A stretch of 64,000 bases of DNA from Pseudanabaena sp. BC1403. Its GTDB lineage: Bacteria > Cyanobacteriota > Cyanobacteriia > Pseudanabaenales > Pseudanabaenaceae. Within the stretch, counting starts at the first letter, position 1. The number at the start of each line of letters is the position of its first letter. The stretch covers positions 124,001 through 188,000 of the forward strand of contig NZ_PDDM01000006.1 in assembly GCF_002914585.1 (NCBI RefSeq), given 5' to 3'. Under the pieces are notes generated by a model that had not been told where the DNA came from, searched no databases, and saw nothing but the letters and a program-made list of their open reading frames with translations. Made by a program: the position numbers and the translations under genes. Below, in pieces: positions 53,210 through 63,225 of the stretch.

Positions 53210-56056
53210 GTGAAGCGTAATTTTATGCTCTCTTTTTTGAGTCGAGGACTAGCCACCGCGATCGCAGTGGTGATGTTCAGTAACTTGCCCCTATCTTGGC
53301 AATCATTTTTGGGGCAATTGTCTGGTGGTCAAGCATATGCTGCTCAACCTGATCTAGTTGCCAAAACTACTACAATTACTAACCAATCGCCCGAATCTTT
53401 GACAGGAAATGTGATTAAAACTGTCTTAGATAACGGTTTGACGGTGTTAACTAAGCAAGTGAATACAGCTCCTGTAGTGAGTGTGCAGGTCTGGTATCGC
53501 GTTGGTTCCCAAAACGAGAAAGCGGGAATAACAGGTATTTCTCACCAGCTCGAACATTTAATGTTTAAAGGGACAAAAGAGCGTCCGATTCAGTTTGGGC
53601 GCTTATTTAGTGCCTTAGGTAGTGACTCTAATGCTTTTACTAGCTATGACATGACCGCCTATGTGGGGACAGCAGGAAGCGACAAGCTGGATGCGATGCT
53701 TAGGCTGGAAGCCGATCGCATGGTCAATACTGTCGCTGGTGAAGCCGAACTCAAAAGTGAACGTACTGTGGTTTTGTCAGAACTAGATGGTGGTAACAAC
53801 AGCCCAGGGACTCGGCTCTATCGACAGGTAATGTTAGCGGCTTATCCTGATAGTTCTTACGGTTGGCCAGTGATTGGCTATCGTCCTGATGTTGAGAACT
53901 ATACAGTTGAGGATATTCAAAATTATTACCGTACTTTCTATCGCCCTGATAATGCGACTTTGGTGATTGTTGGTAATTTTGAGACAGAAGCCACGCTGAA
54001 AAAAGTGCGAGAGATCTATGGCGCGATCGCCGCTCCAACGAAACCCAAAGTTTTAATTACTCCTGAAGATCAGCAGAACAAGCCTAAACCGCCGACTCCA
54101 AAATCTACTCAGGAACCAATTCGACTCAAAGAGCCTGGTAGCGTGCCATTTTTGCAAGCAGTCTATCCAGATTTGCCTAAAGTTGATGGTGCTGATGTCG
54201 CCGCGATCGATGTGATGCATAGCATTCTGACCTCTGGAAGAAGCTCACGACTCTATCAAGCTCTAGTGGAAACAGGCTTAGCAAGTAGTGCCAGTGGTAA
54301 TGCCTCATCCATGATTGGCACGGGTTGGTATTTTATGAGTGCGACACCGACAGCAGGTAAATCTCTCGAAGAGCTTGATCGTCTTTTATTAGCTGAAATT
54401 GACAAATTGCAAACGCAGTCAATTACCCCAGAAGAACTAGAACGAGCTAAAACTAGTATGCGAGCTAGCTATATTTTGGGCAATCGTGATGTTAATTCTC
54501 AAGCAATTCAGATCGGCTACAACCAAACTGTCGCTAAGGATTATCGCTATAGCGATCGCTATTTGAGTGCTGTCGATAAAGTCACGAGCGCGGATGTCAA
54601 GCGCGTCGCCAAGCAATATTTGCAACGCGATCGTCGAGTGGTTGGATATTTCGAGCCATCGGTGATTACGGCTGGGGCTGGCACAACTCCCAGTAATGCT
54701 CATTCTTCTGAAGCATTTAAACCTAGCTCTCCTGTCGATCCGTCAGAAGTAGCGAAGTATTTACCAGAAAGCGCTTTAAATAATAAAGTCGATATTCCCC
54801 CAGCGGTTCAGCCTGATAAGTTCACGCTATCTAATGGTTTGAAAGTTCTGTTATTGCCCGATCGCAGTACACCGACTGTAACCCTAGTGGGTGAAATCAA
54901 TGCAGGTTCAGGCTTTGACTCAATTGACAAAGCTGGGTTGGCAGGAATTACGGCGCAAAATCTTACCAATGGCACAACCACCAAAGATGCGTTGACACTT
55001 GCATCACGTTTAGAAAATCGTGGCGCAAGTTTAGGATTTTCGGCAGGTCGGGAAAGTGTCGGTATTTCTGGCATCGGCTTAGCTAAAGATCTGCCAATTG
55101 TGATCGATCAATTAGCCGACTTGTTGCAAAATGCAACTTTTCCAGCGAAGGAATTTGACCTCAATCTCCAACGCAATCTCCTAGCCTTTAAGTCAGAGCT
55201 GGATAATCCTAATGCCTTAGTGCGGCGGATCTTCCAGTCAACGCTCTATCCTAAAGGGCATCCTTTTAATGCTATGCGAACTGAAGCAACTCTCAAATCT
55301 TTAAAACGAGAAGATTTAGCGAAGTTCTATAAAACCTATTATCGTCCTGACAGTACGATTCTCACACTCATGGGAGATTTCGATCCTGCGACTATGAGAG
55401 CCTTACTCGAAGAAAAATTGGGTAAATGGAAAGCTACAGGCAAAGCACCAAAGTTCCAATTTCCTAATGTGCCTAACCTTGCTGCAACCAATGAGAAGCA
55501 AACATCTCTAGCTGGTAAAACTCAAGCGGTCACGATCATTGGACATCCAAGTATTTCTCGCTCTGATCCACAGTACTATCCAGCACTATTGCTAAACCAA
55601 GTTTTAGGCGGTGATACATTATCCAGTCGCCTTGGTACGGAAATACGCGATCGCCTTGGTTTGACCTATGGCATTTACAGCTATTTCCAAGCGGGTAGAC
55701 CGCCACAGGGCGCATTTATCGTGCAGATGCAAACCAGTGGCAAGGATACAGAAAAGGCGATCGCCGCAACGGTGGCTTTGCTTAGATCTGTCCGCGATAA
55801 GGGCATAACTCAAGCTGAATTTGATGTGGCAAAGAAGAGCTTGATCAACAATTTCTCTACTGAGTTTGCCAATCCTGATAACATTGCTAGTTCTTTACTG
55901 AGCGATGAGATCTACGGCTTACCAGTTGGCGATTTTTACAAGTTTCCTCAGCGCATTCAATCCGTGACTTTTGAGCAGGTCAATCGCGCTGCTAAGGAAT
56001 TATTACAACCCGATAATCTTTTGATTGTGTCGGTAGTTCCTAAAGCTGAGAAATAA
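53210..56056 (+). CDS. M16-family zinc peptidase with two M16 domains
   Basis: Periplasmic or exported insulinase-like peptidase. The frame opens at GTG 53198, but GTG 53210 is preferred because GGAG lies six bases before it and the protein then starts with a proper signal peptide (MKRNFMLSF, ending near AYAA), giving 948 residues. The first M16 domain has the inverted zinc motif HQLEHLMFKG (about residues 112-116) and the downstream Glu region. The second domain (from about 545, FTLSNGLKVLLLPDRSTP) lacks HxxEH and should be the inactive partner half, ending GLTYGIYSYFQAGRPPQG. Both halves in one chain resemble cyanobacterial processing-peptidase-like proteins. Confidence 0.9.
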   Translation: MKRNFMLSFLSRGLATAIAVVMFSNLPLSWQSFLGQLSGGQAYAAQPDLVAKTTTITNQSPESLTGNVIKTVLDNGLTVLTKQVNTAPVVSVQVWYRVGSQNEKAGITGISHQLEHLMFKGTKERPIQFGRLFSALGSDSNAFTSYDMTAYVGTAGSDKLDAMLRLEADRMVNTVAGEAELKSERTVVLSELDGGNNSPGTRLYRQVMLAAYPDSSYGWPVIGYRPDVENYTVEDIQNYYRTFYRPDNATLVIVGNFETEATLKKVREIYGAIAAPTKPKVLITPEDQQNKPKPPTPKSTQEPIRLKEPGSVPFLQAVYPDLPKVDGADVAAIDVMHSILTSGRSSRLYQALVETGLASSASGNASSMIGTGWYFMSATPTAGKSLEELDRLLLAEIDKLQTQSITPEELERAKTSMRASYILGNRDVNSQAIQIGYNQTVAKDYRYSDRYLSAVDKVTSADVKRVAKQYLQRDRRVVGYFEPSVITAGAGTTPSNAHSSEAFKPSSPVDPSEVAKYLPESALNNKVDIPPAVQPDKFTLSNGLKVLLLPDRSTPTVTLVGEINAGSGFDSIDKAGLAGITAQNLTNGTTTKDALTLASRLENRGASLGFSAGRESVGISGIGLAKDLPIVIDQLADLLQNATFPAKEFDLNLQRNLLAFKSELDNPNALVRRIFQSTLYPKGHPFNAMRTEATLKSLKREDLAKFYKTYYRPDSTILTLMGDFDPATMRALLEEKLGKWKATGKAPKFQFPNVPNLAATNEKQTSLAGKTQAVTIIGHPSISRSDPQYYPALLLNQVLGGDTLSSRLGTEIRDRLGLTYGIYSYFQAGRPPQGAFIVQMQTSGKDTEKAIAATVALLRSVRDKGITQAEFDVAKKSLINNFSTEFANPDNIASSLLSDEIYGLPVGDFYKFPQRIQSVTFEQVNRAAKELLQPDNLLIVSVVPKAEK

Positions 56057-56095
56057 ATCATTCAAGGCGGCGCAATGCGCCGCCTTGAATGATTT
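56055..56095. terminator. M16 gene terminator hairpin
   Basis: 19-bp perfect arms around AAT; tip GGCGGCGCAATGCGCCGCC, followed by TTT. It overlaps the stop region of the peptidase gene. Confidence 0.87.
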
Positions 56096-56152
56096 TAAAA
56101 AGTAGTTAAAACTGTTACGATCAATCTTAATTAAGTATTTTGAAATTTAAAT

Positions 56153-56449
56153 TTGGTTACTGTCGTGGACGCGATCGCCATTAGCTCTTTAGCACTCAAT
56201 ATTGTGTTGGGACTATTCATCCTCATGTATATCTTTCGCATCGTGATGACATGGTATCCCCAGATTCCCCTCAAGCAATTTCCCTATAGTCTGATTACTT
56301 TTCCCACTGAGCCTTTACTATTTGTGCTACGGAAATTAATCCCACCCATCGGCGGCATTGATATTTCCCCTGTGATCGGTGTGGGTATTTTCAGCCTTTT
56401 GCGCGAAATGTTGCTAGGTCAGCAAGGAATTTTAACGATGATGCAATAG
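56153..56449 (+). CDS. YggT family small membrane protein
   Basis: 98 residues with two hydrophobic segments (about 8-28 and 75-92) separated by the typical YggT sequence MTWYPQIPLKQFPYSLITFP followed by EPLLFVLRKLIPPIGGIDISPV. The frame starts with TTG at 56153; GTG at 56165 (VDAIAISS) is an alternative and no Shine-Dalgarno decides. In cyanobacteria YggT proteins (such as YlmG-like) are linked to thylakoid or nucleoid organisation; the role here is by family only. Confidence 0.85.
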   Translation: MVTVVDAIAISSLALNIVLGLFILMYIFRIVMTWYPQIPLKQFPYSLITFPTEPLLFVLRKLIPPIGGIDISPVIGVGIFSLLREMLLGQQGILTMMQ

Positions 56450-56484
56450 AAAGACGGCGCGAAGCGCCGTCTTTCTATTTTTGA
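56445..56484. terminator. YggT gene terminator hairpin
   Basis: 16-bp perfect arms (56445-56460, 56464-56479) around GAA with tip GGCGCGAAGCGCC, followed by TTTTT. The left arm contains the stop codon. Confidence 0.9.
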
Positions 56485-56549
56485 GTTGTAGCTATAGCAG
56501 AGAAAATTTGCTATAGTTATAAATTGTGATTATTCCAAGAGCGTAAATC

Positions 56550-57845
56550 TTGATAGAACGCTATACACTGCCCGAAATGGGGCGATTATGGACAGATCGG
56601 CATAAATATCAAACTTGGTTGCAAGTTGAGGTCGCCGTTTGCGAAGCACAGGCAGAATTAGGCTATATACCTGCCGATGCCGTCGAAGAAATTAAGGCGA
56701 AAGCAAACTTTGATGCCGATCGCGTCAATGAAATTGAATTAACGGTCAAACACGACATGATCGCGTTTTTGACCAACGTAAATGAATATGTGGGTGATGC
56801 AGGACGCTACATTCACCTTGGCTTAACTAGCTCTGACGTGCTAGATACGGCTCTTGCAGTGCAATTAGTCGATAGCTTAGAAATCATCCAAGCCCAGTTA
56901 GAAGAAGCAATCCAAGCCATTCGCTACCAAGCCCAACAACATCGCTATACGATTATGTCGGGTCGGACGCATGGTATCCATGCAGAGCCAATTACTTTTG
57001 GCTTCAAGTTGGCGGGTTGGTTAGCAGAAATGCTCCGCCATCGCGATCGCCTATTGTGCTTAAGCAAAAATATTGCCGTCGGTAAAATCTCAGGTGCAGT
57101 CGGAACTTATGCCAATGTCGATCCGCGTATTGAGGCGATCGCTTGCCAAAAGTTAGGACTCCAGCCCGACTGTGCATCGACGCAGGTAATTTCTCGTGAT
57201 CGCCATGCGGAATATTCGCAAGTATTAGCGCTGATCGGTGCATCGATCGAGCGCTTTGCAGTAGAAATTCGGAACTTGCAGCGTACCGATGTTCTGGAAG
57301 TGGAAGAGCATTTCACCAAGGGACAAAAAGGATCTTCGGCAATGCCACACAAGCGTAACCCAATTCGCTCGGAGCGGCTAACAGGAATGGCGCGTTTGCT
57401 ACGCGGCTATGCGACGACAGCTTTAGAGAATGTGGCGCTATGGCATGAACGCGATATTTCCCACAGTGCGGCAGAACGGGTACTCCTACCCGATAGCTGT
57501 ATCCTCACCCATTTCATGCTTAGGGAAATCACCGATTTGGTCAAAAATCTGTTGGTGCATACTCACAACATGGAGCGTAATCTCTATTGTTATGGTGGTG
57601 TGGTCTTTAGTCAGCAAGTGCTACTAACCTTGGTTACAAAGGGCTTGAGCCGCGAAGATAGCTATGCGATCGTCCAGAAAGCCGCGCATCTTGCATGGAA
57701 TAAACCTGAAGGTGATTTCCGCAAGCTAATTAGTGAAGATGAAACCGTGCGATCGACTTTATCCGATGAAGAACTAGCAGCTTGTTTTGATCCGAATAAG
57801 CATCTCAAAAATCTTGACCAAATCTATCAACGTTTGGGGATTTAA
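56550..57845 (+). CDS. purB: Adenylosuccinate lyase
   Basis: Cleaves SAICAR and adenylosuccinate in purine synthesis, 431 residues. Signatures: GRYIHLGLTSSDVLDTA, SGRTHGIHAEPITFG with the catalytic His, and the fumarase-superfamily loop GSSAMPHKRNPIRSE with the active Ser. It starts with TTG at 56550 (MIERYTLPEMGRLW), which is the correct N-terminus for the family. Twin hairpins follow. Confidence 0.96.
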   Translation: MIERYTLPEMGRLWTDRHKYQTWLQVEVAVCEAQAELGYIPADAVEEIKAKANFDADRVNEIELTVKHDMIAFLTNVNEYVGDAGRYIHLGLTSSDVLDTALAVQLVDSLEIIQAQLEEAIQAIRYQAQQHRYTIMSGRTHGIHAEPITFGFKLAGWLAEMLRHRDRLLCLSKNIAVGKISGAVGTYANVDPRIEAIACQKLGLQPDCASTQVISRDRHAEYSQVLALIGASIERFAVEIRNLQRTDVLEVEEHFTKGQKGSSAMPHKRNPIRSERLTGMARLLRGYATTALENVALWHERDISHSAAERVLLPDSCILTHFMLREITDLVKNLLVHTHNMERNLYCYGGVVFSQQVLLTLVTKGLSREDSYAIVQKAAHLAWNKPEGDFRKLISEDETVRSTLSDEELAACFDPNKHLKNLDQIYQRLGI

Positions 57846-57876
57846 AGAGAGGCGGCGCTTCGCGCCGCCTCTCTTT
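57844..57876. terminator. purB terminator hairpin 1
   Basis: 15-bp perfect arms around TTC; tip GGCGGCGCTTCGCGCCGCC, with T5 following. The left arm includes the stop codon. Confidence 0.9.
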
Positions 57877-57898
57877 TTGGGATAGTGTTTAGGGATTT

Positions 57899-57933
57899 AA
57901 AAGAAAAGCGGCGCGGAGCGTCGCTTTTCTTTT
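57899..57933. terminator. purB terminator hairpin 2 (partial duplicate)
   Basis: 16-bp arms with one G-T type mismatch around GGA. Both hairpins are followed by TTTTTGGGATAGTG, so the unit looks duplicated and then diverged. Confidence 0.85.
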
Positions 57934-58025
57934 TGGGATAGTGCTAGCGATTCTGATATAATACATATCTGAAAAATAAATGTTTTGCTGAATGCTTTTA
58001 AGGCAAATCCATTAAGAAAAGTTAA

Positions 58026-59027
<1,002 letters not shown>

Positions 59028-59044
59028 TTGTTTTACCCTCAACC

Positions 59045-59752
59045 ATGAACGCAAAAGAACTTCTTGAAAGTTACGCTTTGGGCGATCGCGACTTTAGTAG
59101 GCGATCGCTCATTGGATTGATTCTGACTGGAGCGAATTTGTCTGGAGCAAATTTTATTGAATCAGATCTCGAAGAGATTACGCTGGATATTGCTAATTTA
59201 GAGGATGCGGAACTAAATCTAGCTAATTTAATCAGAGCGAACCTGAGTGGTTCAATTTTGATTCAAGCAAATCTCAATGGCACAATTCTTGAACAGGCTT
59301 CATTGATCGGCGCAAATCTTTCTGAAGCTTTTTTGATTGAAGCAGATCTCAGTGATGCGGTCTTAGTAGAAACAAATTTTAGTCACGCTTTTTTGACTAG
59401 CGCAAACCTGACGCGATCGCGCCTATGTCGAGCGAATCTATCGAATGCTTTTTTGACAGGCGCTTGTTTGAACGGCGCGGATCTGCGTGGTGCAAACCTC
59501 ACGGAAGCAGATTTAACAAGAGCAAATTTGACTGGTGCAAATCTGGCTGGTGCGGATCTTAGCCGCGCAAACTTAACTAATGCCAAGCTAAATTGGGCAA
59601 ATCTTGCCAATGCCAAGTTAACTGGTGCAGATTTGACAGGAACTTATCTATCAACACTGAAAAGTATTGAAGGAACGGATTTTACTGATGCGCGTAACGC
59701 CCCGAACTCCGTCGAGCTTGTTAATATGGAAGAGTCAAACTCTGAAGAATAG
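59045..59752 (+). CDS. Pentapeptide repeat protein
   Basis: 235 residues, mostly A(N/D)LxxA-type pentapeptides from about residue 28 to 200 (LTGANLSGANFIESDL, LRGANLTEADLTRANLTGAN), predicted to form a right-handed beta-helix. The N-terminal 20 residues (MNAKELLESYALGDRDFSRR) are the common cyanobacterial cap. No signal peptide or extra domain. Function unknown; it follows hemB by 17 bases and may be co-transcribed. Confidence 0.92.
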   Translation: MNAKELLESYALGDRDFSRRSLIGLILTGANLSGANFIESDLEEITLDIANLEDAELNLANLIRANLSGSILIQANLNGTILEQASLIGANLSEAFLIEADLSDAVLVETNFSHAFLTSANLTRSRLCRANLSNAFLTGACLNGADLRGANLTEADLTRANLTGANLAGADLSRANLTNAKLNWANLANAKLTGADLTGTYLSTLKSIEGTDFTDARNAPNSVELVNMEESNSEE

Positions 59753-59787
59753 AATTTTTACGGTCAATAACGTAAATTAAAAAGTTT

Positions 59788-60885
59788 ATGCCCTTGTTTC
59801 GCTCACTCACCAAACTCACCAATCTCGCTCTAGTAATGACAATCACTACAGCGATCGCTATGCCGATTACTGAAAGTGCCTATGCCCAAGCCAAAAAAGA
59901 TGCTACGGAATGGATCAGGCAGGGGCGACAACTGTGGCAAAACAATAACATTTCAGGCGCGATCGCTGCTTATCAACAGGCTGCGAATTTAGAGCCAAAA
60001 AATTCTCGCATTTTAACTAGTCTTGGCTTTTTACTCACCCAACAGAATAATTATTCTGGGGCGATCGCTGCTCTAGATAAAGCCACTAAATTAGATGCCA
60101 ATAATGCTAAAGCCTTTAATGCATTAGGTTTTGTCTATGTCCGCATTAAAGACTATCCTAGCGCGTTAACCGCCTATCGCCGCGTGATCGCATTGGAACG
60201 CCAAAATATAGATGCTTACAACAGTGTGGGTTTTTTATTGACTGAACAAAAACAATATGCCGAAGCCACTAAGATTTATCGTCAAGCGATCGCGGTTGCT
60301 CCTAGAAATGCCAAGATTTATCTGAATTTGGGCTACGTTTTAAAACTCTCAGGAGATCGTAAAGGGGCTTTTGCTGCCTATAACCAAGCTGATAAAATTG
60401 CACCTTTTGACGCTGATGTATTGGTTGCTCTTGGTGGTTTATTTGCTGAGCAAAATCAATATGAAGAGGCGATCGCTAAGTACAAACGAGCTTTAGAAGT
60501 CGATCCTCGACACCCTCAAGCCAATCTTGCCATTTCTAAGGTCTTTCAAAGTGAAGGCAATTATGCTGAAGCGATCGCCTCTCTGCGCCGTGCCGCAGGA
60601 GCGCGAAATATCCCTACTAATAATTTAGTCGAGATTCAAAAGGCGATCGCTGATCTGTATATTCAGCAGGGTTCTCTATCGGGTGCGATCGTTGCCTATC
60701 GGCAAATTCTTGAGGCTGAGCCAGAGAATGCGCCGACTTATCTGGCTTTAGGGAAGCTTCTGGCAACCCAACAACGTGAGATCGAAGCTCGCAAAATGCT
60801 AGAAAGTGCTGAGCGTTTCTTTAATCAACAAGGCAATATTGATGGTTTAGCTCAAGCTCGTAAGGCTCTAGCTGAACTCAAATAA
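59788..60885 (+). CDS. Tetratricopeptide-repeat protein with signal peptide
   Basis: 365 residues. A signal peptide (about 1-34, ending ESAYAQAKK) is followed by some nine TPR units (GRQLWQNNNISGAIAAYQQA, LGFLLTQQNNYSGAIAALDKA, LGFVYVRIKDYPSALTAYRRV and so on) that fill the rest. Such exported TPR proteins serve as assembly or scaffolding factors in the periplasm or thylakoid lumen. It lies 35 bases after the pentapeptide gene and is closed by a bidirectional terminator. Confidence 0.9.
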   Translation: MPLFRSLTKLTNLALVMTITTAIAMPITESAYAQAKKDATEWIRQGRQLWQNNNISGAIAAYQQAANLEPKNSRILTSLGFLLTQQNNYSGAIAALDKATKLDANNAKAFNALGFVYVRIKDYPSALTAYRRVIALERQNIDAYNSVGFLLTEQKQYAEATKIYRQAIAVAPRNAKIYLNLGYVLKLSGDRKGAFAAYNQADKIAPFDADVLVALGGLFAEQNQYEEAIAKYKRALEVDPRHPQANLAISKVFQSEGNYAEAIASLRRAAGARNIPTNNLVEIQKAIADLYIQQGSLSGAIVAYRQILEAEPENAPTYLALGKLLATQQREIEARKMLESAERFFNQQGNIDGLAQARKALAELK

Positions 60886-60921
60886 AAAAGGGGAGGTGGC
60901 TTGCTCCACCTCCCCTTTTTT
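60884..60921. terminator. Bidirectional terminator between TPR gene and acs
   Basis: 16-bp perfect arms AAAAAAGGGGAGGTGG (60884-60899) and complement (60906-60921), loop CTTGCT. It overlaps both stop codons. Confidence 0.9.
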
Positions 60922-62890
60922 AAGCTCCTTCGCGTAACTTATCTAGAACTGAACGATCTTCTAATGTAGAAGTATCACTGGTGATTTCTTGACCAGAAGC
61001 AAGCGATCGCAATAATCTTCGCATGATTTTACCCGATCGCGTTTTTGGTAAAGCTTCGGCAAAGCGAATCTCACTCGGACGTGCGATCGCGCCAATCTCC
61101 GCGACAACATGTTTCTTTAATTCCTTCGCGAGTTCATCACTAGGCTTATGATCGCCTTCAAGAATTACAAAGGCAAAGATATCTTCACCCTTTAATTCAT
61201 CAGGCTTACCAACAACGGCAGCTTCAGCAACCGCAGGATGCGAAACTAGCGCAGATTCTATTTCCATGGTTCCTAAACGGTGACCAGCGACGTTAATTAC
61301 ATCATCGACACGACCCATCACCCAATAATATCCATCCTCATCCTTACGAGCGCCATCACCCGCAAAATAGACATAGTTGCCATCCTTGGGCGGAATATGT
61401 TCCCAATAGCTCTTACGGAAGCGATCGGGGTCGCCATAGACAGTACGCATCATCCCTGGCCAAGGATGACGGACGATCAAATAGCCACCTTCATTGTCAT
61501 GGGCAGGATTGCCCTCAAGATCGACAATATCAGGAATAATCCCAGGGAAGGGAAGTGTGGCGGAACCTGGTTTCGTGGGTACGGCTCCAGGAAGCGCGGT
61601 TATCATAATTCCGCCTGTTTCCGTTTGCCACCATGTATCCACAATCGGACAGCGACCGCCGCCAATCACACGGTGATACCACATCCAAGCTTCAGGATTA
61701 ATCGGTTCACCCACAGTTCCCAATAAGCGCAGCGAAGTTAAATCGCGAGTATTAGGATGATGTTCGCCCATTTTGATAAAAGCGCGAATCGCCGTAGGTG
61801 CGGTGTAGAAAACACTGACTTGATATTTCTCAATTACATCCCAAAAACAGCCGAGATTAGAAGGGCGTGGCGCTCCTTCGTACATCAATGTCGTTGCGCC
61901 ATTAGATAATGGCCCATACACAATATAGCTATGTCCAGTAATCCAGCCTACATCTGCCGTACACCAATACACATCGGTATCTTTGAGATCGAAAATCCAT
62001 TTGGTGGTCATGTGGCTATAGAGGTTATAACCAGCGGTAGTATGCACGACTCCCTTCGGTTTACCAGTACTGCCAGAAGTGTAGAGAACGAACAGCATAT
62101 CTTCGCTATCCATTGGTTCTGCTTCACATTTAGCGGAAACACCCTGCTGCAAGTCATGCCACCAATGATCGCGCCCTGCGGTCATGTGCGTATTTTGACC
62201 TGTACGTTTTACAACTAAGACATCGGTAACGGAAGGAGCGGCTCCATTAGCGATCGCTTTATCCACCTGTGCTTTTAAAGGCACGATCGCATCTTTGCGC
62301 CAACCACCATCAGCAGTAATGACGAGTTTTGCTTCAGCATCGACAAGGCGATCGCGTAAAGCCTCAGCACTAAATCCACCGAATACCACTCCATGCACTG
62401 CGCCGATTCTGGCACAGGCAAGCATGGCGATCGCAGCTTCAGGAATCATCGGCATATAAATACCAACGCGATCGCCTTTTTGAACTCCTAATTGCTTGAG
62501 TGCATTGGCAAACTGACAAACTTCGCGATGCAATTGAGCATAGGTCAGCGTGCGCGAGTCGCCATTTTCGCCTTCCCAAATTAGGGCAGCTTTGTTTTTA
62601 CGCCAAGTGGTCAAGTGGCGATCGAGACAGTTATAGGAAATGTTGATTTTACCGCCATCAAACCATTTCACCGATGGAGGTTGCCAATCGAGAACGGTGT
62701 GCCATTTCTCAAACCAATGTAGTTCTTGCTCGGCTAGTTCTGCCCAGAATGCAGCAGGATCGGCTTTGGCGCGATCGTAAATTTGTTGATATTCAGCAAG
62801 ACTTTTAATATGGGCAGCTTGCGAGAACTCCGCAGAAGGCTCAAACAAGCGCTTTTCTTGTAAAACAGATTCAATCGTGGGTTGTGACAT
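60920..62890 (-). CDS. acs: Acetyl-CoA synthetase (AMP-forming)
   Basis: Activates acetate to acetyl-CoA via acetyl-AMP, 656 residues, the family length. Motifs: [29 protein letters not shown], the [20 protein letters not shown] hinge region, [20 protein letters not shown] and the catalytic Lys in [15 protein letters not shown] (normally acetylated, a plausible target of the Sir2 protein at 39.8 kb, by inference). It converges on the TPR gene. Confidence 0.96.
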   Translation of the reverse strand: MSQPTIESVLQEKRLFEPSAEFSQAAHIKSLAEYQQIYDRAKADPAAFWAELAEQELHWFEKWHTVLDWQPPSVKWFDGGKINISYNCLDRHLTTWRKNKAALIWEGENGDSRTLTYAQLHREVCQFANALKQLGVQKGDRVGIYMPMIPEAAIAMLACARIGAVHGVVFGGFSAEALRDRLVDAEAKLVITADGGWRKDAIVPLKAQVDKAIANGAAPSVTDVLVVKRTGQNTHMTAGRDHWWHDLQQGVSAKCEAEPMDSEDMLFVLYTSGSTGKPKGVVHTTAGYNLYSHMTTKWIFDLKDTDVYWCTADVGWITGHSYIVYGPLSNGATTLMYEGAPRPSNLGCFWDVIEKYQVSVFYTAPTAIRAFIKMGEHHPNTRDLTSLRLLGTVGEPINPEAWMWYHRVIGGGRCPIVDTWWQTETGGIMITALPGAVPTKPGSATLPFPGIIPDIVDLEGNPAHDNEGGYLIVRHPWPGMMRTVYGDPDRFRKSYWEHIPPKDGNYVYFAGDGARKDEDGYYWVMGRVDDVINVAGHRLGTMEIESALVSHPAVAEAAVVGKPDELKGEDIFAFVILEGDHKPSDELAKELKKHVVAEIGAIARPSEIRFAEALPKTRSGKIMRRLLRSLASGQEITSDTSTLEDRSVLDKLREGA

Positions 62891-63036
62891 AGGTATAAGG
62901 TTAGTAATTACAACAAATTGAGTTTAGAAAGACTAATAATTCATGTAATAAGTTGATAGCTATGCCCCTAGTGTAAATTACTAAGAATACTTAATTGAGA
63001 AACGGTAAAGTTCCGCAACGATTAGCAACATAGCAA

Positions 63037-63174
63037 TCAATAATTACTATCAGCAACACAAATACCTTGGCATTTAATGCCATTAGTAGCTGTACGCAAA
63101 CAGTGATTACAGAGAATGGGTTCTTGCTTTGTCTCAGGGTTAGGTTGCTTATCAGGTTGATCTTGAGTAGTCAT
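63037..63174 (-). CDS. 45-residue cysteine-rich small protein
   Basis: Short frame found by direct reading of the minus strand: starts MTTQDQPDKQ, hydrophilic for about 20 residues, then ILCNHCLRTATNGIKCQGIC and a short end ADSNY before TGA. Two cysteine pairs (CxxC and CxxxC) would bind one zinc or iron. The charged start followed by a compact Cys knuckle resembles small conserved cyanobacterial proteins, recalled but not verified. It fills the otherwise gene-free 335-bp gap 62891-63225 between acs and recN. Confidence 0.6.
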   Translation of the reverse strand: MTTQDQPDKQPNPETKQEPILCNHCLRTATNGIKCQGICVADSNY

Positions 63175-63225
63175 ATATTTGATTTAGCGAGAAAGAGCAT
63201 CGTTATCCGCAGCTACCTTAATATT

